Shown here piece by piece: positions 37,688 to 46,844 of a stretch of DNA of 64,000 nucleotides. The first letter of the stretch is position 1. Every line of letters begins with the position of its first letter. Both the position numbers and the translations under genes were made by a program. Below the pieces are notes generated by a model. The model saw nothing but the letters and a program-made list of their open reading frames with translations. It did no database searches and had not been told where the DNA came from. This DNA comes from Paraburkholderia sp. BL23I1N1. Its GTDB lineage: Bacteria; Pseudomonadota; Gammaproteobacteria; Burkholderiales; Burkholderiaceae. Location of the stretch: contig NZ_RAPV01000001.1 in the NCBI RefSeq assembly GCF_003610295.1, positions 2,542,001 to 2,606,000 on the forward strand, read 5' to 3'.

Positions 37688-38581
37688 ATGAAACTCAAAC
37701 TTTCACTCAGCGTCAAATTCAACCTCGTGTTCCTGCTCATCTTTTCGATCGGGCTGGTCGCGGCCGGCGTCGTTTCGGATCGCCTTTTGCAAAAGCAGGC
37801 GTTGGACGAGACCGTTCATGACGCCAACGTGCTGATCAGCGCGGCGGCATCGATGCAGAACTACACGGCCGCGCACATCACGCCGCTCCTCGCGACGCAG
37901 ATCAAATATCAGTTCGTGCCGGAATCCATCCCCGCCTTCTCGGCGATCGAAATGCTCAATCTCCTGCAGAAGGATTTCCCGAAATTCTCGTACAAGTCGA
38001 CGATGGTCAATCCGACCAATCCGCGCGACCGGCCCACCGATTGGGAAGCCGATGTCATCAGCCATCTGCATGACCGGCCCGAACTCAAGGAACTGACTGG
38101 CCAACGCGATGCGCCCGGCGGCCGCACGCTGTTTCTCGCGCGCCCGAGCCGCATCACCGACTCTGCCTGCATGCAATGCCACAGCAACCCGAGCGCGGCG
38201 CCCGCCACCATGCTGGACAAGTACGGTTCCACGAACGGCTTCAACTGGCCGATGAACGAAGTGATCGGCGCGGAATTCGTGTCGGTTCCGATGGCGCAGC
38301 CGATCGAACGCGGCCGCGCGATCTGGCGCGCGTTCATGCTGTCGCTCGGCGGCGTGTTCGCGGTCGTACTGGTCGTGATGAACGTGATGATGCATCTGCT
38401 GATCACGCGGCCGATCCAGTTGCTGTCGCGCGCCGCCGATGAAATGAGCCTCGGCAAGCTCGGCGCGACGCCCTTGCCGGTGAGCGGATCGGACGAAATC
38501 GCATCGCTCGCCGTGTCGTTCGGGCGCATGCAGACGAGTCTCGTCGAGGCGTTCAGGATCCTCGACGAAGAAGAGGCCTAG
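37688..38581 (+). CDS. c-haem-binding sensor with HAMP domain (DUF3365/Tll0287-like)
   Basis: This 297-aa membrane protein has two hydrophobic helices (about 11-29 and 215-237). They bracket a periplasmic DUF3365 domain with a c-type haem site Cys161-Met-Gln-Cys164-His165. A cytoplasmic HAMP segment (LITRPIQLLSRAADEMSLGK) ends the protein at EEEA. No kinase, cyclase or methyl-accepting domain follows. The Ser/Thr kinase gene starts 4 nt downstream and could be the separate output partner. It probably senses redox state, NO or oxygen through haem. Confidence 0.82.
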   Translation: MKLKLSLSVKFNLVFLLIFSIGLVAAGVVSDRLLQKQALDETVHDANVLISAAASMQNYTAAHITPLLATQIKYQFVPESIPAFSAIEMLNLLQKDFPKFSYKSTMVNPTNPRDRPTDWEADVISHLHDRPELKELTGQRDAPGGRTLFLARPSRITDSACMQCHSNPSAAPATMLDKYGSTNGFNWPMNEVIGAEFVSVPMAQPIERGRAIWRAFMLSLGGVFAVVLVVMNVMMHLLITRPIQLLSRAADEMSLGKLGATPLPVSGSDEIASLAVSFGRMQTSLVEAFRILDEEEA

Positions 38582-38584
38582 GCC

Positions 38585-39976
38585 ATGCCCTCCCCGGCCG
38601 ACTTCCCCGCCCAGCTTGGCCGTTACGTCATCGAACGGATACTCGGGCGCGGCGCGATGGGCGTCGTCTATCTGGCCTTCGATCCGCACATCGAGCGCCA
38701 GGTGGCGCTGAAGACCATCCGGCGGGAACTGGCGCCGGGTGAAACGCCGGACGAGTCCGCGCACGATCTCACCGCCCGTTTCCTCAACGAAGCGCGCGCG
38801 GCGGGCCGTCTCGTTCATCCGAACATCGTGGCGGTGTACGACTACGGCGAAGCCGGCGACACCGCCTTCATCACGATGGAATACGTGCGCGGCGAAAGCC
38901 TGGCCGCGCATCTCACGGAGCACGTGCGCGCCGGTTCGCGCATGGGTGCGCCGCGTGCGCTGAGATGGTTCGTACAACTGCTCGATGCGCTCGACTACGC
39001 GCACGGCGCGGGAATCGTTCATCGCGACATCAAGCCGGCCAATCTGCTGATCGCGCAGCGTGGCGAATGCAAGATTGCGGACTTCGGCATTGCGCATCTC
39101 GATTCGTCGTACCTGACGCAATTCGGCACGATGCTCGGCACACCGAGCTATATGTCGCCGGAGCAATTCACCGGCGATCCAGTCGACGCGCGCGCCGATC
39201 TGTTTTCGGCCGCCGTCGTCCTGTACGAAATGCTGACCTGTGTGTGCCCGTTCACAGGAACGCCGAGCGTGGTGATGCAAAAGGTCCTCAACGACACGCC
39301 GCCTGCGCCGAGTACCATCGCGCCGGATTTGCCCGGCTATATCGACGCGATGCTGATGAAAGCATTGTCGAAGCGTCCGCAAGACCGCTTCGCTTCCGCG
39401 CGAGAATGGCGCGACACGTTGCTTGCCGAACTCGCCGCCGATAACGAGGACGCCGAGCGCACCGTGCTCGCCTACGCGAGTCCCGCCGCCACGCTCGATG
39501 TGGCGCCCGCGTCAGGGAAGTCAACAGTATCGGGAGCATCGAGAACCTGGCCGCCCGAATGGATCGCGCAACTGGAGGCGCGGCTCGCCAGTCACGTAGG
39601 CCCGGTGGCGACCTTGCTGCTGCGGCGTGCATCGGCGAGCGCCGCCGACGTCAACGCGTTACGCGAGCGGCTCGCCACGTACCTACCCGACGAGGCCGCT
39701 CGCCGCGAATTCGATTCGCTTTTGTCGCAACTGGATGCCGGCTCTTCGCGCGCGCGGCCGGCGCAAAAGATCAGTGTCGACGAAGTGAGCGACGCCACGC
39801 GTCAGCTCACGACCTATCTGGGCCCGATTGCACGCGTGATCGCACGCCGTGCGGCCGCGAGCGCCCCCGATCTGCAAACGTTCCATGCACGTCTGCTCGA
39901 CACCGTGCCGCAACAAAAAGACCGGGACGCACTGCGCCGCGCGTGGAAAAAGAACACGACGATTAACCACGATTAA
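38585..39976 (+). CDS. Ser/Thr protein kinase (T6SS-associated) with duplicated C-terminal domain
   Basis: This 463-aa soluble Hanks-type kinase has an intact glycine loop (GRGAMGVVY), Lys43, Glu69, HRD 146-148, DFG 166-168 and SPE 191-193. No membrane helix is present, unlike PpkA. After residue 325 there are two copies of a ~52-residue helical repeat (about 330-382 and 404-455, each with HVGP/YLGP-x-A and RRA-x-ASA-x-D). It is convergent with tagF, 6 nt apart. TagF and kinase together indicate post-translational control of the T6SS. No PppA-type phosphatase gene is seen. Confidence 0.88.
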   Translation: MPSPADFPAQLGRYVIERILGRGAMGVVYLAFDPHIERQVALKTIRRELAPGETPDESAHDLTARFLNEARAAGRLVHPNIVAVYDYGEAGDTAFITMEYVRGESLAAHLTEHVRAGSRMGAPRALRWFVQLLDALDYAHGAGIVHRDIKPANLLIAQRGECKIADFGIAHLDSSYLTQFGTMLGTPSYMSPEQFTGDPVDARADLFSAAVVLYEMLTCVCPFTGTPSVVMQKVLNDTPPAPSTIAPDLPGYIDAMLMKALSKRPQDRFASAREWRDTLLAELAADNEDAERTVLAYASPAATLDVAPASGKSTVSGASRTWPPEWIAQLEARLASHVGPVATLLLRRASASAADVNALRERLATYLPDEAARREFDSLLSQLDAGSSRARPAQKISVDEVSDATRQLTTYLGPIARVIARRAAASAPDLQTFHARLLDTVPQQKDRDALRRAWKKNTTINHD

Positions 39977-39982
39977 CCACGA

Positions 39983-40531
39983 CTAATCGCCCTCGAGCAG
40001 ACGCAGGAACAGCGCGGCATCGAACGGCCCGTCATGCCGATGCACGATCTCACCCGCATCGCACCACCATACGCTGTCTGCCTTGCGCGGCGCGATACCG
40101 GACGATTGCGCCCGCAACGTGGTCAATGACGTCTCGAACTCCGTCAGTGAAAAGTCCGGCTTCAAGGTGGATAGCGCAAGTTCAGCGGCATCGGCATGCC
40201 ACGATGAAGCGGACACACAGGCATCGCCGTCGACCGGCTGCGCGATCACGAACGGGAAGTAGCGTCCGACCGCATCGATGCCCGGCATCAGCACGCCGGT
40301 GTGCGCGTCTTCGGCGACCACGCCGCGCCGTGCCGCGAAGCACCACACGGGCATGGCGAGATACCGGTTCAGCCAGTCCTCGGCATAGCGTTCGCGCGCG
40401 GCAACGAGGCCGCGTTGCAGCCATGCATCCCAAAGCGCCACGAATCCGGCGGACAAGCCCCGCCCGACGAAATCGCCATGCGTGCGGACTTTGCCGTAGA
40501 AGCCCGCGCCCGCCAGATCGTCAGGTTTCAT
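39983..40531 (-). CDS. tagF: T6SS-associated protein TagF (ImpM)
   Basis: This 182-aa protein has the TagF layout GFYGKVRTHGDFVGRGL near its start and GRYFPFVIAQPV in the middle. TagF is a post-translational inhibitor of T6SS assembly, and the kinase pathway often works in parallel. The start ATG overlaps the tssM stop as ATGA. It is the last gene of the T6SS operon. Short repeats of CCACGATTAA occupy the junction with the kinase gene. Confidence 0.9.
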   Translation of the reverse strand: MKPDDLAGAGFYGKVRTHGDFVGRGLSAGFVALWDAWLQRGLVAARERYAEDWLNRYLAMPVWCFAARRGVVAEDAHTGVLMPGIDAVGRYFPFVIAQPVDGDACVSASSWHADAAELALSTLKPDFSLTEFETSLTTLRAQSSGIAPRKADSVWWCDAGEIVHRHDGPFDAALFLRLLEGD

Positions 40532-43500
40532 AGCGACGCGGGGCAACGAAAACGGTCGAGCACGCCCGCGCGAAACGGATTGTTCACGCTGTTCGCGACG
40601 AGCGCGAGCGACACGCGGCCCCCATCAAAGGACACGTTGAAGTGATCCGCTTGACCCGACTGCTGGATGCGCGCGGCATCGAAGAGATGAAACAGCGCCC
40701 ATGGCCCGTCCGCGCGCGGCGGCGTGCTTTGCGCCGGGTCGAGCTCGACGTGCGCCTGCGCCGTGCCTTTTCCGCTCGGCCACTGGAACGCGGCGGTGGC
40801 GTTCGGCGCGTCGCTCGTCGCGGTGAGTTGCTGACCGTCGATATCGAGCACGAAGCGCTTGAGCGACGGATCGAGCGACGCGACCTTCACCGTGAAGCGC
40901 ACCGAGACATCCCGGCCGCCGTCGCGGAACAAGGCGTCGCGCAACATGGCCGCGTTCTGGAATTGAACTGGAACATCGTCAGGAATGCCGAGCGATTTTG
41001 CTTCCGGCCGCCATTTCCACACCGCGCCGGAGGTATCCACGCGATTCTGCAGGTTCTTCTGGAAAAAGTCGTCGATGAGGCCGCCCGGCGCCAGGATGCG
41101 CGCGAAGTCGTCCGGCGCGGCGTCGCGCGTCGACGTCCTCACGAGCGGAAAGCGCCCGTCGAGCGCCTGTCTGCACGCGGGCGCCACGCTCGCCGCCCAG
41201 AGCGCACGCAGTTGCGCGCGCTGGCTCTGAAGCTCGACAGTGTCCGAATTGCCGGCCACGCCTTGCAGCACCGCTGCGAGCGGCGCGGGCGCGTTCTGGG
41301 CAAGCAGCTTCAGGCGATCGAGCGGGCCGGTCGCGGGCAGCGGCAACGACTGCTTGCGCGCGGTGTCTTCCGCCTGCAGCGTGGCGGCCGCGTCCTTGAA
41401 CGCGTTGATGGCTTCGTCGAGCGGCGGACCGGCCAGTTCGTGCAGCGGCTGAAAATGCGTATCGACGAGTGTGGGCGCCGGCGCTGCCGCCGCTCCGCCT
41501 CCCGTCCCGAGCGTGTTGCCGAGGTTCTGCTTGAGCGCATCCAGCTTGCCCGGCGGCGCGGGTGCCGGGGTGAAGGTCGTCTCGCGCGCGGCGGCCTGAA
41601 TCAGGCCGCGCAACGGCGAGGTCGGCGATCCCAGCAGATTCGCGATGCGCGCGCCCTGATCCGGCGCGGAAAACGGCACGACGGCCACATCGGCGAGCAG
41701 GCCGTCCCATTGGCGAATCGTCTGCTCGCTGTAGATCTGCGTCAATGCGGCGCGCAGCGCATCCGTACCGCCCGGATCGGGACGCGCCTCCGCACGGCCG
41801 AGCACCCAGTCGTCTTTCGACAGGTCGGCGAGCGCGGCTTCGCGCAAACGCACGAACGCGTCGAAGCCCGCACGCGTGTAGGCCCCATTCACACCTTGCG
41901 TGAGCGGCGCTCCGCTCTTCCTCACGAACACCAGCAGGCCGCTCGATCCGGCGGCTTTCGCGATTGTGAAGTCCGGCAGACGAAGCTGCGCCAGTTGTTG
42001 CTCGATACGGCCATCGAGACGCTGCGCGAGCGGCACGCGATTTAGCGTGGCCCGCGCCTCTCCGATCAGGTTCTGGTCGAGCGGCAGGTTCGCATCGAAT
42101 TGCCCCGGGCGGAACAGGGCTTCCAGATGGCGGTCGATGCTGGCGCGCTGCGCGTCCGTCGCGTTCTGAAGCGCGCCGCCCTGCCAGGCGTGCATCGCCC
42201 AGACGCGCAGCGCGGCCGGATCGAAGTGCGTCGGATCGCCGAGCATCAGATACGCCCGCAGCGCTTCGTATTGCGTGGCCGGGTTGTCGGCGTCGCCGCG
42301 GCGCAGTTGCTCTTCCATGCGCTGCACGACGATCGGCAGCAACGTCTGGCGCAACAGGCGCTGATACACGCGCTGCGCTTCCAGCCCGAGCTTCTGCCGC
42401 TGGTCGAGGCCGAGCTTTGCCCACCACGCGTCGTGACCCGCCGCGCGTTCAGCCTCACCGCCGGGCAGATCGCGCGCGGCGTCGAGCAGCGGCAAGATCG
42501 TCAGCGGATCGTCGCCGGCCGTCGTCTGCTGCGCGCGCTGGGTCAGCGCGGCGATCTGCTGGCGGCTTTCTTCGACAAAGCGGCGGTTCGCCCGGTCGCT
42601 CGCGAACAGGCCGATCAGCCCCGCCGCCAGCAACACGCCGATCACGCCGATCGCCACCTGCTGAAAGCGCGCACGGCGGCGCTCCACGCGCGGATTGCTG
42701 CCCGCAATGCCCGCCTCCTCGAAGATCACATCGCGAAGCAGTCGCTTGACGAAGTAAGCGCGCCCGCTCGACGAATCCGTCAGCAACACCTCGCGCTGAA
42801 GTCCGAGCGACGCCGCCATTGCGCTCATCATCCGGTCGAGCGGCCTGCCGGTTTGCGTCCCGCTCGTGAAGTACACGCCGCGAAGCATGGCGGCGCGAGC
42901 GAAACGCGACTCGCCGAACGCATCGTCGAGGAAACGCTGCAGCGCGCTCTCGATGCCTGCAAACTGCTGCGGGAAAGCGTAGATCAGCGCGCGACGGCGA
43001 ACATCGGTCTCCTGCTGCATGCGCTGCAGCACGCGATCCTGCAACTGCCGGTGCAGCAAGCGGAATTCATCGGGAAAGCGCTGCAGCGGAGAATCGACGT
43101 TCGCGGCGTCCCCCGTGTTTTCACGGTCCGCGAGCGGGAATGTCACACCCCAGACCTGCTCACGTTCGTCGCGGCCCAGGTCGTCGAAGAATTCGGCGAA
43201 GCCGGCGAGCATGTCGCTTTTCGTGACGACGACATAAACCGGCAATTGCACCCCCAGTTGCCGGTTCAATTCGGCGAGGCGTTCGCGCACGGACGCAGCA
43301 TGCACGGCGCGAGCCTTGTCGGACTGCTGCAACAGATCGGACGCCGACACGACGGCCATCACGCCGTTCAGCGGGCGACGCGGGCGGTACTTGCGCAGCA
43401 AGGCGAGAAAGCCGAGCCATGCGCCGCGATCGGCTTCCTCGTGACTGTCCTGCGTCGTGAAGCGGCCCGCGGTGTCGAGGAGCACGGCGTCGTCGGTGAA

Positions 43501-44112
43501 CCACCAGTCGCAGTTGCGCGTGCCGCCGACGCCGCCGATCGCCTGCGCGCCGAGCCGGTCCGCGAGCGGAAAGTTCAGACCCGAGTGGACGAGCGCGGTC
43601 GTCTTGCCCGCGCCTGGCGCGCCGACGAACATGTACCAGGGCAGGTCGTAAAGCGTCCGGCGGCACAGGTTCAGCCATGAAAAAACGCCGCGCATTTTTC
43701 CTTCGCCTTTGCCCTTGCCTTCGGATGGGCCCTGCACGTGTCGCAGCGTTTTCATGGCCTCCTCGAAGCGCGTGCGCAAGACTTCGAGATCGGCAGCTGC
43801 GGCCTTGCGCGCCGGACTCGGCTCGCGATTCGCCGGATCGAGCGCATCGGCGACGAGCCCGCGCACGAAGTTCGAACTCGCGATGCGCGTCTTCACGAAG
43901 CGGGTCCCCCACCAGAGCGCCCAGCACGCAAAAATGATCGCGACGACCAGCCAGCGGCGCGACTCACTTTCAAGCGGCGCGCGGCCGTCGAAAGCGAACA
44001 GCGGGCCTTCGAACCACACGAGCGCCGACAGCGCCAACACGCCGGCCAGCGAGACGACGGCCGGTCTCCTCAATCCGCTTATTAACCCATTCAACCCATT
44101 CAACAAATTCAT
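40528..44112 (-). CDS. tssM: T6SS membrane complex subunit TssM (IcmF/VasK)
   Basis: This 1194-aa inner-membrane protein has N-terminal membrane helices (about 17-34 and 53-70), a cytoplasmic NTPase domain with Walker A GAPGAGKT (164-171), a further helix (VAIGVIGVLLAAGLIGLF), and a large periplasmic domain with C-terminal IcmF-related region (GPWALFHLFDAARIQQSG, then VSLALVANSVNNPF). It spans the envelope as the trunk of the membrane complex. It overlaps tssL and tagF by ATGA junctions. Confidence 0.95.
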   Translation of the reverse strand: MNLLNGLNGLISGLRRPAVVSLAGVLALSALVWFEGPLFAFDGRAPLESESRRWLVVAIIFACWALWWGTRFVKTRIASSNFVRGLVADALDPANREPSPARKAAAADLEVLRTRFEEAMKTLRHVQGPSEGKGKGEGKMRGVFSWLNLCRRTLYDLPWYMFVGAPGAGKTTALVHSGLNFPLADRLGAQAIGGVGGTRNCDWWFTDDAVLLDTAGRFTTQDSHEEADRGAWLGFLALLRKYRPRRPLNGVMAVVSASDLLQQSDKARAVHAASVRERLAELNRQLGVQLPVYVVVTKSDMLAGFAEFFDDLGRDEREQVWGVTFPLADRENTGDAANVDSPLQRFPDEFRLLHRQLQDRVLQRMQQETDVRRRALIYAFPQQFAGIESALQRFLDDAFGESRFARAAMLRGVYFTSGTQTGRPLDRMMSAMAASLGLQREVLLTDSSSGRAYFVKRLLRDVIFEEAGIAGSNPRVERRRARFQQVAIGVIGVLLAAGLIGLFASDRANRRFVEESRQQIAALTQRAQQTTAGDDPLTILPLLDAARDLPGGEAERAAGHDAWWAKLGLDQRQKLGLEAQRVYQRLLRQTLLPIVVQRMEEQLRRGDADNPATQYEALRAYLMLGDPTHFDPAALRVWAMHAWQGGALQNATDAQRASIDRHLEALFRPGQFDANLPLDQNLIGEARATLNRVPLAQRLDGRIEQQLAQLRLPDFTIAKAAGSSGLLVFVRKSGAPLTQGVNGAYTRAGFDAFVRLREAALADLSKDDWVLGRAEARPDPGGTDALRAALTQIYSEQTIRQWDGLLADVAVVPFSAPDQGARIANLLGSPTSPLRGLIQAAARETTFTPAPAPPGKLDALKQNLGNTLGTGGGAAAAPAPTLVDTHFQPLHELAGPPLDEAINAFKDAAATLQAEDTARKQSLPLPATGPLDRLKLLAQNAPAPLAAVLQGVAGNSDTVELQSQRAQLRALWAASVAPACRQALDGRFPLVRTSTRDAAPDDFARILAPGGLIDDFFQKNLQNRVDTSGAVWKWRPEAKSLGIPDDVPVQFQNAAMLRDALFRDGGRDVSVRFTVKVASLDPSLKRFVLDIDGQQLTATSDAPNATAAFQWPSGKGTAQAHVELDPAQSTPPRADGPWALFHLFDAARIQQSGQADHFNVSFDGGRVSLALVANSVNNPFRAGVLDRFRCPASL

Positions 44113-45440
44113 GGCGCCGCTCCTGGCGAAAGAATGTCAATGGTCACGCGCCGGTTCCTCGCACGTCCGGCCGGGCTATCGTTCGATGCGATCGGCTCGG
44201 TGTCGCCGCGGCCTTCGGCGCTCACGCGCGACGGCGTGTCGAGCTTCGCGGCGATGATGGCCCGCACCGTGTCCGCGCGCGCCTGCGACAGTTCGACATT
44301 GGACGGGAAGCGCACCGACACGATGCGCTGGTTGTCCGTATGCCCGACCACGACGATGTTGCCCGGCTTGTTCTGCAAGGCCTGCGCGATGCGCTGCATC
44401 AACGGCGCGAAGTGCGCGTCGAGCTCCGCGCTGCCCGACGCGAAGAGCTGCGTGCCTTCGGCTGCGTTGTTGATCGTCACGGTGGTCCGGTCCGCGGACT
44501 CGCCGACCGAGACAAGGCCTTGCGCGATCTCCGGCGCAAGGAACCCGGCGAGCGCTGCAGAGAGCCTGGGCGCGGCGTTCGTCTTTGCCGCCAGCACGGG
44601 CGCCGGCGCGACGCGAATCGTGCGCATGGACGCGAAGACCGGGTCGGAGAAATCGTTGATGCGAATGCCGAGCACGAGGCTCGTTGTCATCAGAACGAGC
44701 CCGGCGAGCGCCAAGGCGACCCACAGCGGCACGAACTGCAGCAGCCGCCTGGCTTCGCGCGCCGCGGGCTGCCAGTGCGGCGAGAGCGCCCGTTCGATCG
44801 TGCCGCGCTGCGTGCGGATCATCTGCTCGAGCCGTTCGCGGATCACGTCGAGCTGCGACTTGCCGCCGTCGATCAGCCGGTAGCGTCCGTCGAAGCCGAG
44901 GGCGAGCATCAAGTAGATCAACTCGAGCAGATCGATGTCGGCCGCCGGTGTCTGCACGAGGCGCTGCAGGATCACGAAGAGCCGTTCGCCGCCCGAGGCT
45001 TCGTTATGAAACGTCACGAGCAGGCTGCGCCGGCCCCATACGCCCGCGCCCCACGGCGTCGCCGCGATCGCCTCGTCGATGAACGTGCACAGGCAATAGC
45101 GAGCGGGGCCGAGTTGCGCGTCGGGCACGCCGAAGGCACGGCCATCGGTTTCAAAGCGGCGCATCAGCTGGATCAGTTGCATGCGCAAGGCGTCGAGATC
45201 CGGATGACGCGTGAGCCGTCGCAGCGGCAGCGCGAGCTCAAGCAGCGGATTGGCCGCCCGCAGGAGCGGATTGCGCCCGGCGAGCGAGGCATCGAGCGGC
45301 GCGAGTGTCTCCGGCCGTCCTTGCAGCCCCGCCTCCGGCTTTCTGGACTCGCGCCCGCGGCCCGGCGTCGGCATTCTGATGGTGCGCGCGGCGTCGAGAA
45401 AAGCCGCGTCGTCAAGCGTCGGATCGGTGTCGTTGGTCAT
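44109..45440 (-). CDS. tssL: T6SS protein TssL with fused OmpA peptidoglycan-binding domain
   Basis: This 443-aa protein has an N-terminal DotU/TssL cytoplasmic domain (about 55-225, with ARYCLCTFIDEAIAATPWG), one membrane helix (about 237-258), then an OmpA-type C-terminal domain (VVVGHTDNQR, LSQARADTVRA, GRGDTEPIASN, RARNRRVTIDI). The fused domain anchors the complex to peptidoglycan. This is notable because no tssJ lipoprotein gene is present in the operon. Confidence 0.95.
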   Translation of the reverse strand: MTNDTDPTLDDAAFLDAARTIRMPTPGRGRESRKPEAGLQGRPETLAPLDASLAGRNPLLRAANPLLELALPLRRLTRHPDLDALRMQLIQLMRRFETDGRAFGVPDAQLGPARYCLCTFIDEAIAATPWGAGVWGRRSLLVTFHNEASGGERLFVILQRLVQTPAADIDLLELIYLMLALGFDGRYRLIDGGKSQLDVIRERLEQMIRTQRGTIERALSPHWQPAAREARRLLQFVPLWVALALAGLVLMTTSLVLGIRINDFSDPVFASMRTIRVAPAPVLAAKTNAAPRLSAALAGFLAPEIAQGLVSVGESADRTTVTINNAAEGTQLFASGSAELDAHFAPLMQRIAQALQNKPGNIVVVGHTDNQRIVSVRFPSNVELSQARADTVRAIIAAKLDTPSRVSAEGRGDTEPIASNDSPAGRARNRRVTIDILSPGAAP

Positions 45441-45505
45441 GGCAGAGTCCTTGTTTCGCCGCCTTCGAATGGCGTAGCGTCAGGGGCGTGGCATCGTTGG
45501 CACGA

Positions 45506-46840
45506 TCAGCGGCGAATCGCCCAGCATTCAATCGCGAGTCCGGGGAATTCGCCCGCCACGTGCAGCGCCATCCCAGCCGACGTGGCAAGCGAAGCCCAGG
45601 CATCGCTCTTGTCGTCGAGCTCGAAATAGGTGTAGCCCGCGTAAAACGGCAATTGCCGCGGCGCCGCGGGCAACGCGCGCAGCCGAATGCCGGGCAACTG
45701 CAAATTGACGAGATCGCGAATCTTCTCGATGCTGCCGATCTTCACCTGGCTGCTGAACGCGGAGAGCAGCGTCTCGGTGGGCACTTGCGCGCGCACGGCG
45801 AGCACGAAGGTCGCACTCGTGAAGAGCGAGCGATCCGCGACCTGTCCCACGCGCAAGCCGTATTTGCGCTCCTCGAGCGGGATCGACACGACCTGTGGGT
45901 CCGCCACGCGGCTCAACGCCAGCCGCAACGCGTCGATCACCGGCGCGAAGGTCTCCTTCAGGCGCTCTTGACGGTAAGCCGGAAACAGCGGCGGCCGCCG
46001 CTCGCGCTGGCTGAAGGTCGCGAGTTCGCCGGCGAGCGCCACGCTCGCCTGATACAGCGACTCGGGATGCAGGCCGGTCATCGCGCAGAAATGCGCGACC
46101 AGCGGCTGCGCGCGGTTGACGATCTGCAGCAGCAGAAAGTCCGAGATCTCCGCCATACCCGCGCCATCGGGTTGTGCAAGCCTACCCGCGAGCGCTTCGC
46201 CGCGTTGTTGCAGGAGGCCGCTCAGTTCCACCGCGAAGCGCGCGAGCCGGTCCGCGACGTGGTAGTCGAGGCACGGCGGGCAATAGTCGCCATCGAGCAG
46301 GATGCGCGAGTCGCTCATGCGCTCGGTCACACGCGCGACGCCCGCATACGCGTGCGCGTTCGCCACGTCCGGCTCGAGCGCGAGACGCAGGCGCAGTTTG
46401 CCGATCTGCAACAGCGTGACGAGCGCATCCGGGTCGTTGCTGTCGTGAACTTCGAAATCGCCCGCGCCGTAGCGGGTGAGATTTTCCGCGCTGTCGGGGC
46501 CGCCAGACTCCGGCGCGCCCGGCCGGCGCACCGGCAAGGCCAGCACGATCAACTGGTTTGACGTGCCTTCCGGAATGTCGAGCGGTGCGGGCAAATCGCC
46601 GTCGGCAGGCAGGTTGAACGGCGTGCCGTCGGGCAACACGCCAGCGGCCGCGCGCAGCGCGAGCTTGCCGAGCTTCAGGAGCGCCTCGTCGATCTCGAGC
46701 TTCGTGAAGCCCCAGCCATACGCGCGCAGGCCGCCCGCGCGGCCTTCAAGCTGCGTCTCGATGTGCCGGTCATGCTGCTGCAAATGCTGTGGCTGAAGGA
46801 ACATGCCCTCCGACCAGATAACCTTGTTATTCCAGTACAT
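45506..46840 (-). CDS. tssK: T6SS baseplate subunit TssK
   Basis: This 444-aa protein starts MYWNNKVIWSEGMFLQPQHL, the invariant TssK N-terminus that fixes the start at 46840 despite a longer open frame. TssK trimers link the baseplate to the membrane complex. It is 4 nt downstream of the FHA-protein stop. Confidence 0.95.
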   Translation of the reverse strand: MYWNNKVIWSEGMFLQPQHLQQHDRHIETQLEGRAGGLRAYGWGFTKLEIDEALLKLGKLALRAAAGVLPDGTPFNLPADGDLPAPLDIPEGTSNQLIVLALPVRRPGAPESGGPDSAENLTRYGAGDFEVHDSNDPDALVTLLQIGKLRLRLALEPDVANAHAYAGVARVTERMSDSRILLDGDYCPPCLDYHVADRLARFAVELSGLLQQRGEALAGRLAQPDGAGMAEISDFLLLQIVNRAQPLVAHFCAMTGLHPESLYQASVALAGELATFSQRERRPPLFPAYRQERLKETFAPVIDALRLALSRVADPQVVSIPLEERKYGLRVGQVADRSLFTSATFVLAVRAQVPTETLLSAFSSQVKIGSIEKIRDLVNLQLPGIRLRALPAAPRQLPFYAGYTYFELDDKSDAWASLATSAGMALHVAGEFPGLAIECWAIRR

Positions 46841-46844
46841 GGCG

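Noticed and set aside
40642..43680. Very long plus-strand open frames (for example 467 and 526 codons) opposite tssM
   Set aside because: They mirror codon bias on the opposite strand of a clear tssM gene, are Arg/His-rich and match no family.
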